This document shows positions 1-7,993 of a stretch of DNA of 64,000 nucleotides, piece by piece. The stretch is from positions 1 through 64,000 of the forward strand of contig SAAO01000017.1 of NCBI GenBank assembly GCA_009929375.1. Direction: 5' to 3'. Positions within the stretch are counted from its first letter, which is position 1, and every line of letters starts with the position of its first letter. The position numbers and the translations under genes are program-made. The notes under the pieces were generated by a model that had not been told where the DNA came from, made no database searches, and saw only the letters and a list, made by a program, of their open reading frames with translations. The stretch is from Bacteroidia bacterium (GTDB taxonomy: Bacteria > Bacteroidota > Bacteroidia > Bacteroidales > Paludibacteraceae).

Positions 1-72
1 GAAAAATTGTTCTCTGAAAATGAAAAACTTACAAAATACTTAAATTTCAAAAACCTACCGCAAGCGGGTTAA
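1..72 (+). CDS. C-terminal tail of an unrecognised gene cut by the window edge
   Basis: An open frame runs from the first base to a TAA at 70-72 and encodes 23 residues ending NLPQAG. It is too short to identify. The ATG at 73 follows the stop codon directly, as in a tight operon, and this supports 73 as the original start of the next gene. The only evidence is the open frame and this junction. Confidence 0.4.
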   Translation, partial: EKLFSENEKLTKYLNFKNLPQAG

Positions 73-101
73 ATGAAGCTTGCGAAAGTTGAATTATTTT
101 A

Positions 102-1700
102 GTGCTTAGCACTGTAGGTTCGCTTGCCGCAATAGCTCAAACTCAATATTTCTTCTATGTGCAGCTTAGTAATAAGCACAACAATCCGTATTCGCTAACG
201 CAACCGGAACAATATCTATCGCAAAGAGCCATCGACCGTCGAAATGCGTACGGACTGGAGTGCGATTCAACTGATTTGCCTGTAAATCCGGGTTATATCA
301 GCGAGATAAGCTCAAAAGGTGTCAAAGTTCACAACCGCAGTAAATGGCTCAACGGAATTACGATTCGAATGGCCGACACCAGTGTTGTATCGCAAATCAG
401 ATCATTGCCTTTTGTAAAATGGGTAAAATATTCAGGACAAATGAATTCTACAGCTCTGACCGCACCACGAAAGGCAAAGTTTGGTTCCGAAACTTACAAC
501 TATGGCACATCTGCCACACAAATCAATCAGTTGAATGGCAGCACACTCCACAATGCAGGATATACCGGAAAAGGCATTCACATAGCCGTTTTGGATGCTG
601 GCTTCAACAACGTAAATGTAAATCCCGGCTTCGACAGTTTGCGTATACAGGGACGATTGCTCGGAACAAAAGACTTTGCAGAACCTAATTCGAACATTTA
701 TTCACTCGACTCACACGGAGCCAACGTACTTTCTATAATGACCGGAAATCTGGCCGGACAATACCTTGGATCGGCTCCTCATGCCTCGTACTGGCTTTTG
801 CGAACCGAATATGCACCTTCGGAATACCTGATGGAACTTGACTTTTGGGTATCGGCCATTGAATTTGCCGACAGCGCCGGAGTTGATATGGTCAATTCGT
901 CATTAGGCTATACAACCTTCGACGACGCAAGCATGAATTTTACTTATGCCGACATGAACGGAAAAACAGCGAGAGCCTCCATAGCAGCTGCAATGGCTGC
1001 CCAAAAGGGAATTGTAGTTTGCAACAGCGCGGGAAATGACGGGAACAAAGCATGGAAATACATTGGTTCTCCGGCCGATGCAGAAGGAATTTTTACAATT
1101 GGCTCCAACATGTCCACCGGCGCAGCGAGTTACTTTACTTCGTTCGGACCAAGTTCGGACGGACGCACAAAACCCGAAATCAGCGGAATGGGCACTTCAA
1201 CTGCCATTATAAGTACTTCAGGAGTTACAAGCACAGGTAATGGCACATCCTATTCATCACCTTTGGTTTGCGGAATGCTGGCCTGCCTGCTTCAATATAC
1301 TAAAGAAAAAAATCCGGCAATGAGTCTGAATGCTTTTCGTCAGGTAGTCATAGAAAATAGCAACCTGTACAATGCACCCACTACGCAACTGGGCTACGGA
1401 ATCACAAATTTTCAGCAGGCAATGTCGACTGTAACGTCCTTTACCCAAACAAAAGATTCCAGAACCAATATTGCTGTAAAATACATTCCGGAACATAAAC
1501 TGATAAGGCTGAATTTTTCAGGAGAAATGTATAAAAACACAATTTCTGTATCCGACATTTCCGGACGGAACATCCTCGGAATAGTCACAGAATCATCGGT
1601 TTGCGAAATTCCCGTACAAAATTTCCGCACTGGAGTTTACATTATTCACATTCAAAATCCTCATGAGCAGTACAACGAAAAACTGCTGATACAGCTATAA
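102..1700 (+). CDS. Secreted subtilisin-like (S8) serine protease with T9SS sorting domain
   Basis: This is a subtilase-family endopeptidase of about 530 residues. Counting from the GTG at 102, the catalytic triad is visible as Asp165 (AVLDAGF), His205 (DSHGANV) and Ser383 (GTSYSSP). The last 80 or so residues form a type A T9SS sorting domain (SDISGRNI and GVYIIHIQN motifs, ending KLLIQL), so export across the outer membrane is expected. The N-terminus is odd: the hydrophobic signal-peptide core ending AAIAQ is present, but the frame closes upstream at the TGA at 90-92. An ATG at 73, immediately after the previous stop, starts MKLAKV in another frame. One extra A near 91-93 would join the two into a normal signal peptide. 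The coordinates given are the intact frame; the real start is probably 73. The gene ends 3 bp before xseA. Family assignment is firm; the substrate is unknown. Confidence 0.88.
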   Translation: MLSTVGSLAAIAQTQYFFYVQLSNKHNNPYSLTQPEQYLSQRAIDRRNAYGLECDSTDLPVNPGYISEISSKGVKVHNRSKWLNGITIRMADTSVVSQIRSLPFVKWVKYSGQMNSTALTAPRKAKFGSETYNYGTSATQINQLNGSTLHNAGYTGKGIHIAVLDAGFNNVNVNPGFDSLRIQGRLLGTKDFAEPNSNIYSLDSHGANVLSIMTGNLAGQYLGSAPHASYWLLRTEYAPSEYLMELDFWVSAIEFADSAGVDMVNSSLGYTTFDDASMNFTYADMNGKTARASIAAAMAAQKGIVVCNSAGNDGNKAWKYIGSPADAEGIFTIGSNMSTGAASYFTSFGPSSDGRTKPEISGMGTSTAIISTSGVTSTGNGTSYSSPLVCGMLACLLQYTKEKNPAMSLNAFRQVVIENSNLYNAPTTQLGYGITNFQQAMSTVTSFTQTKDSRTNIAVKYIPEHKLIRLNFSGEMYKNTISVSDISGRNILGIVTESSVCEIPVQNFRTGVYIIHIQNPHEQYNEKLLIQL

Positions 1701-1703
1701 CAA

Positions 1704-2939
1704 ATGACATCAATTTCACTGTCGCAATTAACTGATCGCATTCAGGAAGTTCTGAAATTCAGCTTTGACACTCCGGTATGGATTCGTGCAGAAATAAGTG
1801 AGTTACGCGAAAACTACAACGGACATTGTTATCTGGAACTCGTTGAAAAGGACAGCAATTCGGACGCTATACTGGCTAAATCAAAAGCCAACATATGGTC
1901 CACAACGTACAGAATGCTGAAACCTTACTTCGAAAACAGCACGGGTGAAAGTCTCCGGGCCGGACTCAACATACTCGTGGCTGTCACCGTTGAATTTCAC
2001 GGCGTTTACGGATTCAGTCTGAATATCCGCGACATCGATCCTGTTTTCACCATAGGCGAACTGGCTGCCCGCAGACTCAAAATTATTCGTCAGCTCGAGG
2101 CCGATGGCATTGCCGACATGAACAAACTGGTAGAAATGCCATTGCTGCCACAGCGTTTGGCCATCATTTCATCGGCCACAGCAGCTGGTTACGACGATTT
2201 TATGAATCAGTTGCACAACGACGAAAATCAGTTCGCATTTTACACAAAGCTTTTCCCTGCCGTCATGCAGGGCGATCAGGCTGAAAGTTCGATTATCCGT
2301 TCGCTCGAGAAAATATACGAGCATTCTGAACTTTTCGATGTGGTCGTTATCATTCGTGGTGGTGGTGCAACCACCGATCTTGCCTGCTTCGATTCGTACG
2401 AACTGGCTCTTAACTGCGCACAATTTCCGCTTCCCGTTATTTCGGGCATTGGTCATCAGCGCGATGTTTCCATTCTCGATATGGTAGCGCACAGCTCTGT
2501 AAAAACACCAACAGCGGCAGCCGAATTTCTGATTTCGAAAATGAAAGATGCTGAAAATGTGTGGAAAAATATATTTTCTGACATCAGCTATCTGGTTCAA
2601 AATAAAACTGAAAACGAATTCAGAAAACTCGACCAGACACAAATGCGCATTACCCACACGCTGCGTCAGTGGGTCACAAAACGCTCTCATGCATTTGAGA
2701 CACATCAGAACCGACTGCAAAACAGTGTCAGAATGCAGATTGTACGGCAGAAAAACAAGCTTCTGATACTCGAAAAAAGTATCGAAAGTCATTCGCCTTC
2801 ATATCTTCTGAAACATGGATACACAATTACCGCACTAAACGGCAAAAGAATATCGTCGACAAAAGAAGTAAAAGCGGGCGATAAAATTCGTACTTTTGTA
2901 CACGACGGGGAATTTGAAAGTGAGATAATCAATGGATAA
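1704..2939 (+). CDS. xseA: Exodeoxyribonuclease VII large subunit
   Basis: This is the large subunit of exonuclease VII, which degrades single-stranded DNA in both directions into oligonucleotides. The 411-residue length fits the family. The N-terminal OB-fold (about residues 1-100) is followed by the catalytic region with the conserved IISSATAAGYDDF and VIIRGGGATTDL stretches, then GIGHQRD, a helical segment, and the C-terminal LLKHGYTITALNGK region. The ATG at 1704 lies 3 bp after the protease stop, so the two may be co-transcribed. The small subunit gene xseB often follows in this phylum, but only repeat-rich non-coding sequence follows here. If the organism has xseB, it lies outside this window. 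Confidence 0.95.
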   Translation: MTSISLSQLTDRIQEVLKFSFDTPVWIRAEISELRENYNGHCYLELVEKDSNSDAILAKSKANIWSTTYRMLKPYFENSTGESLRAGLNILVAVTVEFHGVYGFSLNIRDIDPVFTIGELAARRLKIIRQLEADGIADMNKLVEMPLLPQRLAIISSATAAGYDDFMNQLHNDENQFAFYTKLFPAVMQGDQAESSIIRSLEKIYEHSELFDVVVIIRGGGATTDLACFDSYELALNCAQFPLPVISGIGHQRDVSILDMVAHSSVKTPTAAAEFLISKMKDAENVWKNIFSDISYLVQNKTENEFRKLDQTQMRITHTLRQWVTKRSHAFETHQNRLQNSVRMQIVRQKNKLLILEKSIESHSPSYLLKHGYTITALNGKRISSTKEVKAGDKIRTFVHDGEFESEIING

Positions 2940-3112
2940 TTAACAATGAACAGTTGATAATTTATTATTTACCATTTAGTCATTTACCATTTACTATTTA
3001 ATAGCATCGACTCTGAAAATAATAACCAAATAGCAGATCAACTAATCAGCCAATCAACTGATTAACCAATCAACCAATTAACGCAAAATTCGAAACTCGA
3101 AATAACAACATC
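2940..3112. repeat. AT-rich composite low-complexity repeat between xseA and folB
   Basis: This intergenic stretch is built from short near-repeats: CATTTACCATTTA units, then a core at 3002-3019 (TAGCATCGACTCTGAAAA), then CAATCAACCAATTAA units, then CGAAACTCGAAAT units. The same ordered architecture occurs at 20545-20694, and the last module recurs at 40441-40492. No coding potential or T-tract terminator is seen. Confidence 0.7.
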
Positions 3113-3469
3113 ATGAGCAAAATAATTCTTGAAAATATGGAATTCCACGCCTTTCATGGCTGTATGGAACACGAAAAAAAACTGGGAAATACATTTCTGG
3201 TTACTCTGAATATGAAACTCGATACCAAAAAGGCCGGGCTAAGTGATAAACTCGAAGACACTCTGAATTATCAGTTGGTGTACGATGTGGTTAAAGCACA
3301 AATGGCTATTCCCTCAAACCTGATTGAACATGTGGGGCAACGCATTATGGATGCGGTTATGTCGGAATTCAACCAGATTGAAATGATAAAACTTAAACTT
3401 TCGAAACTCGCTCCACCTCTTGGTGGAAAAGTGGAAGCCGTAAGCATCAAACTCGAGAAAAAAAGATAA
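3113..3469 (+). CDS. folB: Dihydroneopterin aldolase
   Basis: FolB converts 7,8-dihydroneopterin to 6-hydroxymethyl-7,8-dihydropterin and glycolaldehyde in folate synthesis. The 118-residue length is typical of the cytoplasmic FolB tunnelling fold. Diagnostic stretches are the N-terminal IILENMEFHAFHGC with a following acidic-basic run, LEDTLNYQLVYDVV in the middle, IEHVGQRIMD, and the C-terminal KLAPPLGGKVEAVSI with the conserved P-P region. The start at 3113 is the only sensible ATG. The gene stands alone between a repeat block and the hairpin at 3551. Confidence 0.93.
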   Translation: MSKIILENMEFHAFHGCMEHEKKLGNTFLVTLNMKLDTKKAGLSDKLEDTLNYQLVYDVVKAQMAIPSNLIEHVGQRIMDAVMSEFNQIEMIKLKLSKLAPPLGGKVEAVSIKLEKKR

Positions 3470-3518
3470 AAAATGTGTATTTACTTTGACATTTAATGAC
3501 ATTACAGTCTGTTCTCAT

Positions 3519-3526
3519 TACATTTG
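3519..3526 (+). promoter_or_regulatory. Candidate -7 promoter element (TACATTTG)
   Basis: TACATTTG matches the Bacteroidota TAnnTTTG element and lies 84 bp upstream of the peptide transporter. No good TTG is seen at the expected -33 spacing. ATTTGCA at 3522-3528 pairs with TGCAAAT at 3541-3547, so the following leader may be structured. Confidence 0.35.
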
Positions 3527-3550
3527 CATTGCATTTTCAGTGCAAATCAG

Positions 3551-3583
3551 AAAATGAACGCCCTCAAAAGCGTTCATTTTTTT
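3551..3583 (+). terminator. Hairpin with T-run after folB (or in the transporter leader)
   Basis: An 11-bp inverted repeat (AAAATGAACGC at 3551-3561, GCGTTCATTTT at 3570-3580) continues into a run of seven T. It is a standard intrinsic terminator for folB. If the element at 3519 is a promoter, the hairpin would instead sit in the leader of the transporter and could attenuate it. Confidence 0.75.
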
Positions 3584-3609
3584 CATTATGAAAAACCAAA
3601 AATAAAAAT

Positions 3610-5160
3610 ATGTCTGAAAATCAGATGAAAAAAGGCCATCCCAAAGGCCTGTACTTTGTATTTACCACTGCCATGTCGGAGCGAATCAGCTATTATGGCA
3701 TGCGCGCAATTTTTACGCTTTATCTTATTAAAGCGCTGGCCATGGACAAGGAACTTGCCTCGGCTATTTACGGAAATTACACCGGACTTGTATATTTAAC
3801 CCCGCTGATTGGTGGCTATGTGGCCGACCGTTTCTGGGGAATGCGAAAATCGATTTTCTGGGGTGCTGTGCTTATGTTTATTGGCCAAATGCTTATGTTT
3901 TTAAGTGCGCTGTATTACCAGAACAACGAATTTGCCCGTATCCTGATGTACACCGGTCTGGGTTCACTTATTTTTGGTAATGGATTTTTCAAACCCAATA
4001 TTACGACCATGGTAGGAAGTCTGTACGAACCCGGCGACAAACGATTAGATTCTGCTTACACCATTTTTTATATGGGTGTTAATGTAGGAGCTTTTATTGC
4101 GCCACTTGTAGCCGGATATCTGGGCGACACAGGCAATCCCGCCGACTTTAAATGGGGATTTCTGGCTGCTGCAATAGGTATGCTTCTGAGTTTGATTCTT
4201 TATGTGGGATGGAAAAACAAATTCCTGATTGGTCCTAACGGAGAGCAACTCGGAATTGAGGCTGCAGGAAAAGTAAAAGACAACCAGTCGGAAAAAGAAG
4301 CCGCTCCTGCCCGCTCGCTGAAACAGACAATTACCGAATTTGCACTTTGGGCTATTGGCGCAGTAGGTATTTTCGCATTATTTCGTTTTGTATTTCAATT
4401 CGATACTTTCGGAGCTGCCATTTTCGCTACCAGTTTAATCATGCCGGCATATGTTATTTCCGATCGTTCGCTTACTAAAATCGAGCGTCAGCGTATTTGG
4501 GTAATTTACATTATTGCGTTTTTTGTGATTTTCTTCTGGTCGGCTTTCGAACAGGCCGGTGCATCGCTTACTTATTTTGCCGACGAGCAAACCGACCGTT
4601 CATTTTTTGGTTGGGAAATGCCTGCAAGCTTCTTCCAGTCCTTTAATCCGGTATTTGTGGTACTTTTAGCACCACTGTTTTCGTCACTCTGGCTTAAACT
4701 AGGGCAAAGAAACATGGAACCGGCTTCGCCTGTGAAACAGTCGCTCGGTCTGTTGTTCCTCGCATTGGGGTATCTGGTGATTGCTTTTGGCGTAAAAGGT
4801 GTGGAACCAGGCATGAAAGTAAGTATTATGTGGCTTACCGGACTGTATTTTATTCACACTATGGGCGAACTTATGTTGTCGCCGATCGGACTTTCGATGG
4901 TAAACAAACTGGCTCCTGTGCGTTTTGCATCACTTTTAATGGGTGTGTGGTACCTGTCGATGGCCACAGCCAATAAGTTTGCCGGAATGCTCAGCGGACT
5001 TTATCCCGAAGAAGGAGTGGCTGCCAAGCACTTTATGGGATTCGAAATTGCAACTATGTTCGACTTTTTCATGCTGTTTGTGGCCATGTCGGGCATTGCT
5101 GCTGTGATCCTTTTTGCACTGTCGAGCCGACTCAAAAAACTCATGCACGGCGTTCAATAA
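3610..5160 (+). CDS. POT/PTR2-family proton-coupled oligopeptide transporter
   Basis: This 516-residue inner-membrane protein belongs to the proton-dependent oligopeptide transporter family (DtpT/PTR2 type), which imports di- and tripeptides. The N-terminal signature is visible: FVFTTAMSERISYYGMRAIF carries the ExxERxxYY-like motif on helix 1. It is followed by GGYVADRFWG after helix 2 and GNGFFKPNITTMVG on helix 4. About 12-14 hydrophobic helices alternate with short loops, and the FWSAFEQAGASLT segment on helix 7 is also typical. The ATG at 3610 precedes MSENQMKKGHPKG. The gene stands alone, with a hairpin before it and a strong bidirectional terminator after it. Confidence 0.93.
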   Translation: MSENQMKKGHPKGLYFVFTTAMSERISYYGMRAIFTLYLIKALAMDKELASAIYGNYTGLVYLTPLIGGYVADRFWGMRKSIFWGAVLMFIGQMLMFLSALYYQNNEFARILMYTGLGSLIFGNGFFKPNITTMVGSLYEPGDKRLDSAYTIFYMGVNVGAFIAPLVAGYLGDTGNPADFKWGFLAAAIGMLLSLILYVGWKNKFLIGPNGEQLGIEAAGKVKDNQSEKEAAPARSLKQTITEFALWAIGAVGIFALFRFVFQFDTFGAAIFATSLIMPAYVISDRSLTKIERQRIWVIYIIAFFVIFFWSAFEQAGASLTYFADEQTDRSFFGWEMPASFFQSFNPVFVVLLAPLFSSLWLKLGQRNMEPASPVKQSLGLLFLALGYLVIAFGVKGVEPGMKVSIMWLTGLYFIHTMGELMLSPIGLSMVNKLAPVRFASLLMGVWYLSMATANKFAGMLSGLYPEEGVAAKHFMGFEIATMFDFFMLFVAMSGIAAVILFALSSRLKKLMHGVQ

Positions 5161-5173
5161 AAAAGCTTATTTT

Positions 5174-5223
5174 CTTATCACAAAAAAACCTTTGCCAAAC
5201 GGCAAAGGTTTTTTTGTGATAAG
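5174..5223. terminator. Perfect 23-bp bidirectional terminator
   Basis: Arms at 5174-5196 and 5201-5223 are perfectly complementary around the 4-nt loop AAAC. A7 and T7 tracts inside the arms give a U-tract on both strands. It separates the convergent transporter and lipoprotein genes and should stop transcription from either side. Confidence 0.92.
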
Positions 5224-5229
5224 AGAGTC

Positions 5230-5682
5230 TTAAAGTTCTTCCAGAATAGCCTTTTTACGGGTTTCATATTCTTTTTCGGTAATCAGTTTGTCATCAAGCA
5301 ACTTTTTTAGTTCTTTAAGTCTTTCGGTCGGTGATTTAACCTGAACAGGGCCCGGCACTTCAGTAGTGATTGTATCACCTGTTGCTGGCAAAGGAATAAG
5401 TTCATAGTTGTGGGTTGGTTTATATTCCATTGTCCACAAAAATGGAAATAATAAGAAAAACCCACCTACAATAGCACCAGCATTAACCTGCTCTGTACGC
5501 GTAAAAGAAGTGTAAAGTGTTTCATAACCATCTTTCACTAAATCAACATTCACAACCGAGCCAAGCACTTTGGTATCGGTGTAAAGGTAAGGTGTGGTAC
5601 CCACCGACTCACCATTGATATAAACCTTAGCTCCCGAAGGAACAGAGTTAATCATGGTAGAACTTGCACAACCGGCAAACAA
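5230..5682 (-). CDS. PEGA-domain lipoprotein with C-terminal SHOCT-like motif
   Basis: The encoded protein has a lipobox-like start (LFAGC followed by ASS), a PEGA domain (about residues 10-60: VPSGAKVYINGESVGTTP and a later KDGYETL), a short hydrophobic segment (GAIVGGFFLLFPFLW), and a C-terminal SHOCT-like helix pair (RLKELKKLLDDKLIT then EKEYETRKKAIL). PEGA domains are common in surface-associated proteins; the specific function is unknown. The frame given starts at a TTG codon and lacks a proper signal-peptide N-terminus. An ATG at 5714 in another frame begins MKVSK, and one extra A near 5700 would join it to ILKNLVLFAGC, a classic lipoprotein signal. The start is therefore probably 5714 with a one-base lesion or sequencing error. 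Confidence 0.75.
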   Translation of the reverse strand: MFAGCASSTMINSVPSGAKVYINGESVGTTPYLYTDTKVLGSVVNVDLVKDGYETLYTSFTRTEQVNAGAIVGGFFLLFPFLWTMEYKPTHNYELIPLPATGDTITTEVPGPVQVKSPTERLKELKKLLDDKLITEKEYETRKKAILEEL

Positions 5683-5825
5683 AACAAGATTCTTAAGAAT
5701 TTAGATACTTTCATTTTTCGATAATTATTAATTTTTTATACGGTATAATTTCTGAATTAAGAGATTAACAAAGATAATACCTGATTAATAAAATTAACCC
5801 GAAAAAGAACTCCACATCTCGATTT

Positions 5826-6467
5826 TTATTGAATCTTAACAAATCGTCTTATATCCGACTGATAATCAAAAACCTCTCCTGTTTCAATAATATAATACCA
5901 ACCCAGTATTTTCAGATCACCATTCCGGTAGCGTTCAGCAATATAGGGATAAGTAAGTAAATGCCTCATTTGCTCCACGACGTTGAGCTGTTCGCTCATC
6001 CATTCGCGTACATCGGGATCGGCAATGTGAAGACGCGTCAGTTTTTCCCTCACTGCTTTCGACAGTTCGAGCCACTTACGCGTATGAGGTATGTGTTTCA
6101 GTGTAGATTCGTCGGCAAACAGAGCATTGCAACCTCCACAGTTCGAATGCCCGCATACAATAATAGTAGATACATTAAGAACCTGCACGGCATATTCGAT
6201 GGCCGAAGTTGTCGACAAAAACTCTTCCGATTCGCGATACATTGGTACAATGTTAGCAATATTACGAACCATAAAAAGTTCACCGGGCTGCGTTTTTGTA
6301 ATCAGGTTGGGAACCACACGGGAGTCGGAGCAGCCAATAAATAATGTATGTGGATCCTGTGAGCGTCCTATTTTTCCGAACAGCTCACGATAACGTTCAA
6401 ACTCCACTGAGTTAAATTCTCTTACACCATCGAAAAGAGATTGTATATCTGAGTTTTTATCTGGCAT
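5826..6467 (-). CDS. Beta-class carbonic anhydrase
   Basis: This 213-residue zinc enzyme interconverts CO2 and bicarbonate. Beta-class residues are visible: Cys46 with the Asp48/Arg50 dyad in CSDSRVVPN, and His107 and Cys110 in CGHSNCGGC. The substrate-pocket segment GELFMVRNIAN is also present. No signal peptide is seen, so it is likely cytoplasmic, supplying bicarbonate for carboxylations. It stands alone, facing the lipoprotein downstream and separated from the phosphodiesterase by 153 bp of AT-rich sequence with no clear promoter match. Confidence 0.95.
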   Translation of the reverse strand: MPDKNSDIQSLFDGVREFNSVEFERYRELFGKIGRSQDPHTLFIGCSDSRVVPNLITKTQPGELFMVRNIANIVPMYRESEEFLSTTSAIEYAVQVLNVSTIIVCGHSNCGGCNALFADESTLKHIPHTRKWLELSKAVREKLTRLHIADPDVREWMSEQLNVVEQMRHLLTYPYIAERYRNGDLKILGWYYIIETGEVFDYQSDIRRFVKIQ

Positions 6468-6620
6468 TTGGTAAAATATTTAAGAATAAAATTCTATCAC
6501 AGAAAGGGCTCAACACCTGTAAATTATTATGCACATGCATGAGGAAGTGAAGCAACCGGATTCTGTGTTTTTTTTTGACATTAAAACAACATTTTGTCCT
6601 TTTGGTTCACTTAACAGTTT

Positions 6621-7127
6621 TTATTCGCCGGGCAATTTAGTTTTCAGTTCAATCACTTCCAGATTCTGAATTTTATCTCCATCGATCTCAAAACGAATCA
6701 GGGTTTGCACCTTATGAAATCCGTATTTCCCGGCAGCACCCGGGTTTATATGTAATAAATTCAGCATTTTATCATACTGAACTTTCAGAATATGTGAATG
6801 ACCACACACAAACAGACCGGGAGGCTGCCTGAAAATATCGGGACGAACAAGAGCGTCGTATTTTCCCGGATAACCGCCGATATGCGTAAGCCAGACTTTT
6901 ACATTTTCGCACATAAAACGATTGTGTTGTGGCAAAAGTATTCTGATATCGTGTCCATCAATATTTCCCCAAACAGCCCTGAGAGGTTTGAAAGCCTGAA
7001 GTTTTTTCAGTACACTCAGGGAACCTATGTCACCCGCATGCCACACCTCGTCGCACGCTGCAAAATGTTCAAACACACGCTCATCCAACATACCATGTGT
7101 ATCCGAGAGAATACCAATTTTTTTCAT
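6621..7127 (-). CDS. YfcE/MJ0936-family metallophosphoesterase
   Basis: This 168-residue calcineurin-like phosphoesterase is of the small MJ0936/YfcE type. Metal-binding motifs appear in order: GILSDTHG (Asp8, His10), WHAGDIGS, VWGNIDGHD and FVCGHSHI, followed by HINPGAAG. Such proteins hydrolyse phosphodiesters in vitro, and the natural substrate here is not known. It diverges from the V-ATPase operon across a 189-bp intergenic region. Confidence 0.88.
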   Translation of the reverse strand: MKKIGILSDTHGMLDERVFEHFAACDEVWHAGDIGSLSVLKKLQAFKPLRAVWGNIDGHDIRILLPQHNRFMCENVKVWLTHIGGYPGKYDALVRPDIFRQPPGLFVCGHSHILKVQYDKMLNLLHINPGAAGKYGFHKVQTLIRFEIDGDKIQNLEVIELKTKLPGE

Positions 7128-7271
7128 CGCTGATTATATTCTGTTATTTTACGAACAAAAATAGTCAAAAACTGTTACAACACACGTGTTTCATCTCACA
7201 AATGCAACCCGTACAAAAACTTTTAGTTTATGAAATAAACATAAAAAATTTCGAATTGACAAATTAAAGTA

Positions 7272-7279
7272 TAAATTTG
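7272..7279 (+). promoter_or_regulatory. Candidate promoter of the V-ATPase operon (TAAATTTG)
   Basis: TAAATTTG matches TAnnTTTG exactly and lies 37 bp before the first ATP synthase gene. TTGAC at 7256-7260 is closer than the usual -33 spacing, so only the -7 part is convincing. Confidence 0.5.
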
Positions 7280-7316
7280 CAGGTCATTAAAAATACATAA
7301 ATCCCCACATAGAAAT

Positions 7317-7907
7317 ATGAACACAAAACTGCAGGAATTAACCGACAAAATCTACCTCGAAGGTGTGGAAAAAGGAAACGCTGAAGCCAAAGCCATCGTT
7401 GAAAAAGCCGAAAACGAAGCGGCTGCTATTGTAGCAAAAGCAGAAAATGAAGCAGCTCAGATTTTAGCTCAGGCTCAGGCAAAAGCCGACGAACTGAGCA
7501 AGAACACCAAAGCTGAGTTGAAACTTTTCGCACAACAGTCGGTCAATGCCCTCAAAACAGAAATTACCAACCTCATCAACGGAACAATTGTAACCGACTC
7601 GGTGAAAGCTGCCACTTCGGACAAAGCGTTTATGCAGAAAACCATTGGTTCGCTCGTACAGGAATGGGCTAAAAACCAGAACGTAGTGGTTGAAGCTAAA
7701 GATGCGAAAGCACTCACTGATTATTTTGCTGCGAATGCAAAAGATTTGCTCGATAAATCGGTAAAAATTACACAGGCCAATAACATCAAAGCCGACTTCA
7801 GTATTGTTCCGCAAAAAGATGGCTACAAAGTGACTTTTGGTGACGAAGAATTTATAGCTTTCTTCAAGGAATTCCTGCGTCCCAAACTGGTGGAAATGTT
7901 GTTTTAA
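7317..7907 (+). CDS. atpE: V-type ATP synthase subunit E
   Basis: This is the peripheral-stalk subunit E of a bacterial V/A-type ATPase, linking the catalytic head to subunit I. The N-terminal 75 residues are an Ala/Glu/Lys-rich helix with heptad-like repeats (KAENEAAAIVAKAENEAAQ), followed by a globular C-terminal domain, as expected for the E/G stator. The 196-residue length fits. It is the first gene of the operon, 37 bp after the candidate promoter. No separate subunit G/H gene is seen in the cluster. Confidence 0.9.
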   Translation: MNTKLQELTDKIYLEGVEKGNAEAKAIVEKAENEAAAIVAKAENEAAQILAQAQAKADELSKNTKAELKLFAQQSVNALKTEITNLINGTIVTDSVKAATSDKAFMQKTIGSLVQEWAKNQNVVVEAKDAKALTDYFAANAKDLLDKSVKITQANNIKADFSIVPQKDGYKVTFGDEEFIAFFKEFLRPKLVEMLF

Positions 7908-7993
7908 ACCAAAACAATATGCTTTTCCGGAATGAAATAATCAGATCCGGCACCAAAAAGATCATAAATATCTTCTTTTAAACAAAATACAGA

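Noticed and set aside
2169-2792. 207-codon minus-strand frame inside xseA
   Set aside because: It is a shadow of xseA with biased composition and no recognisable domain.
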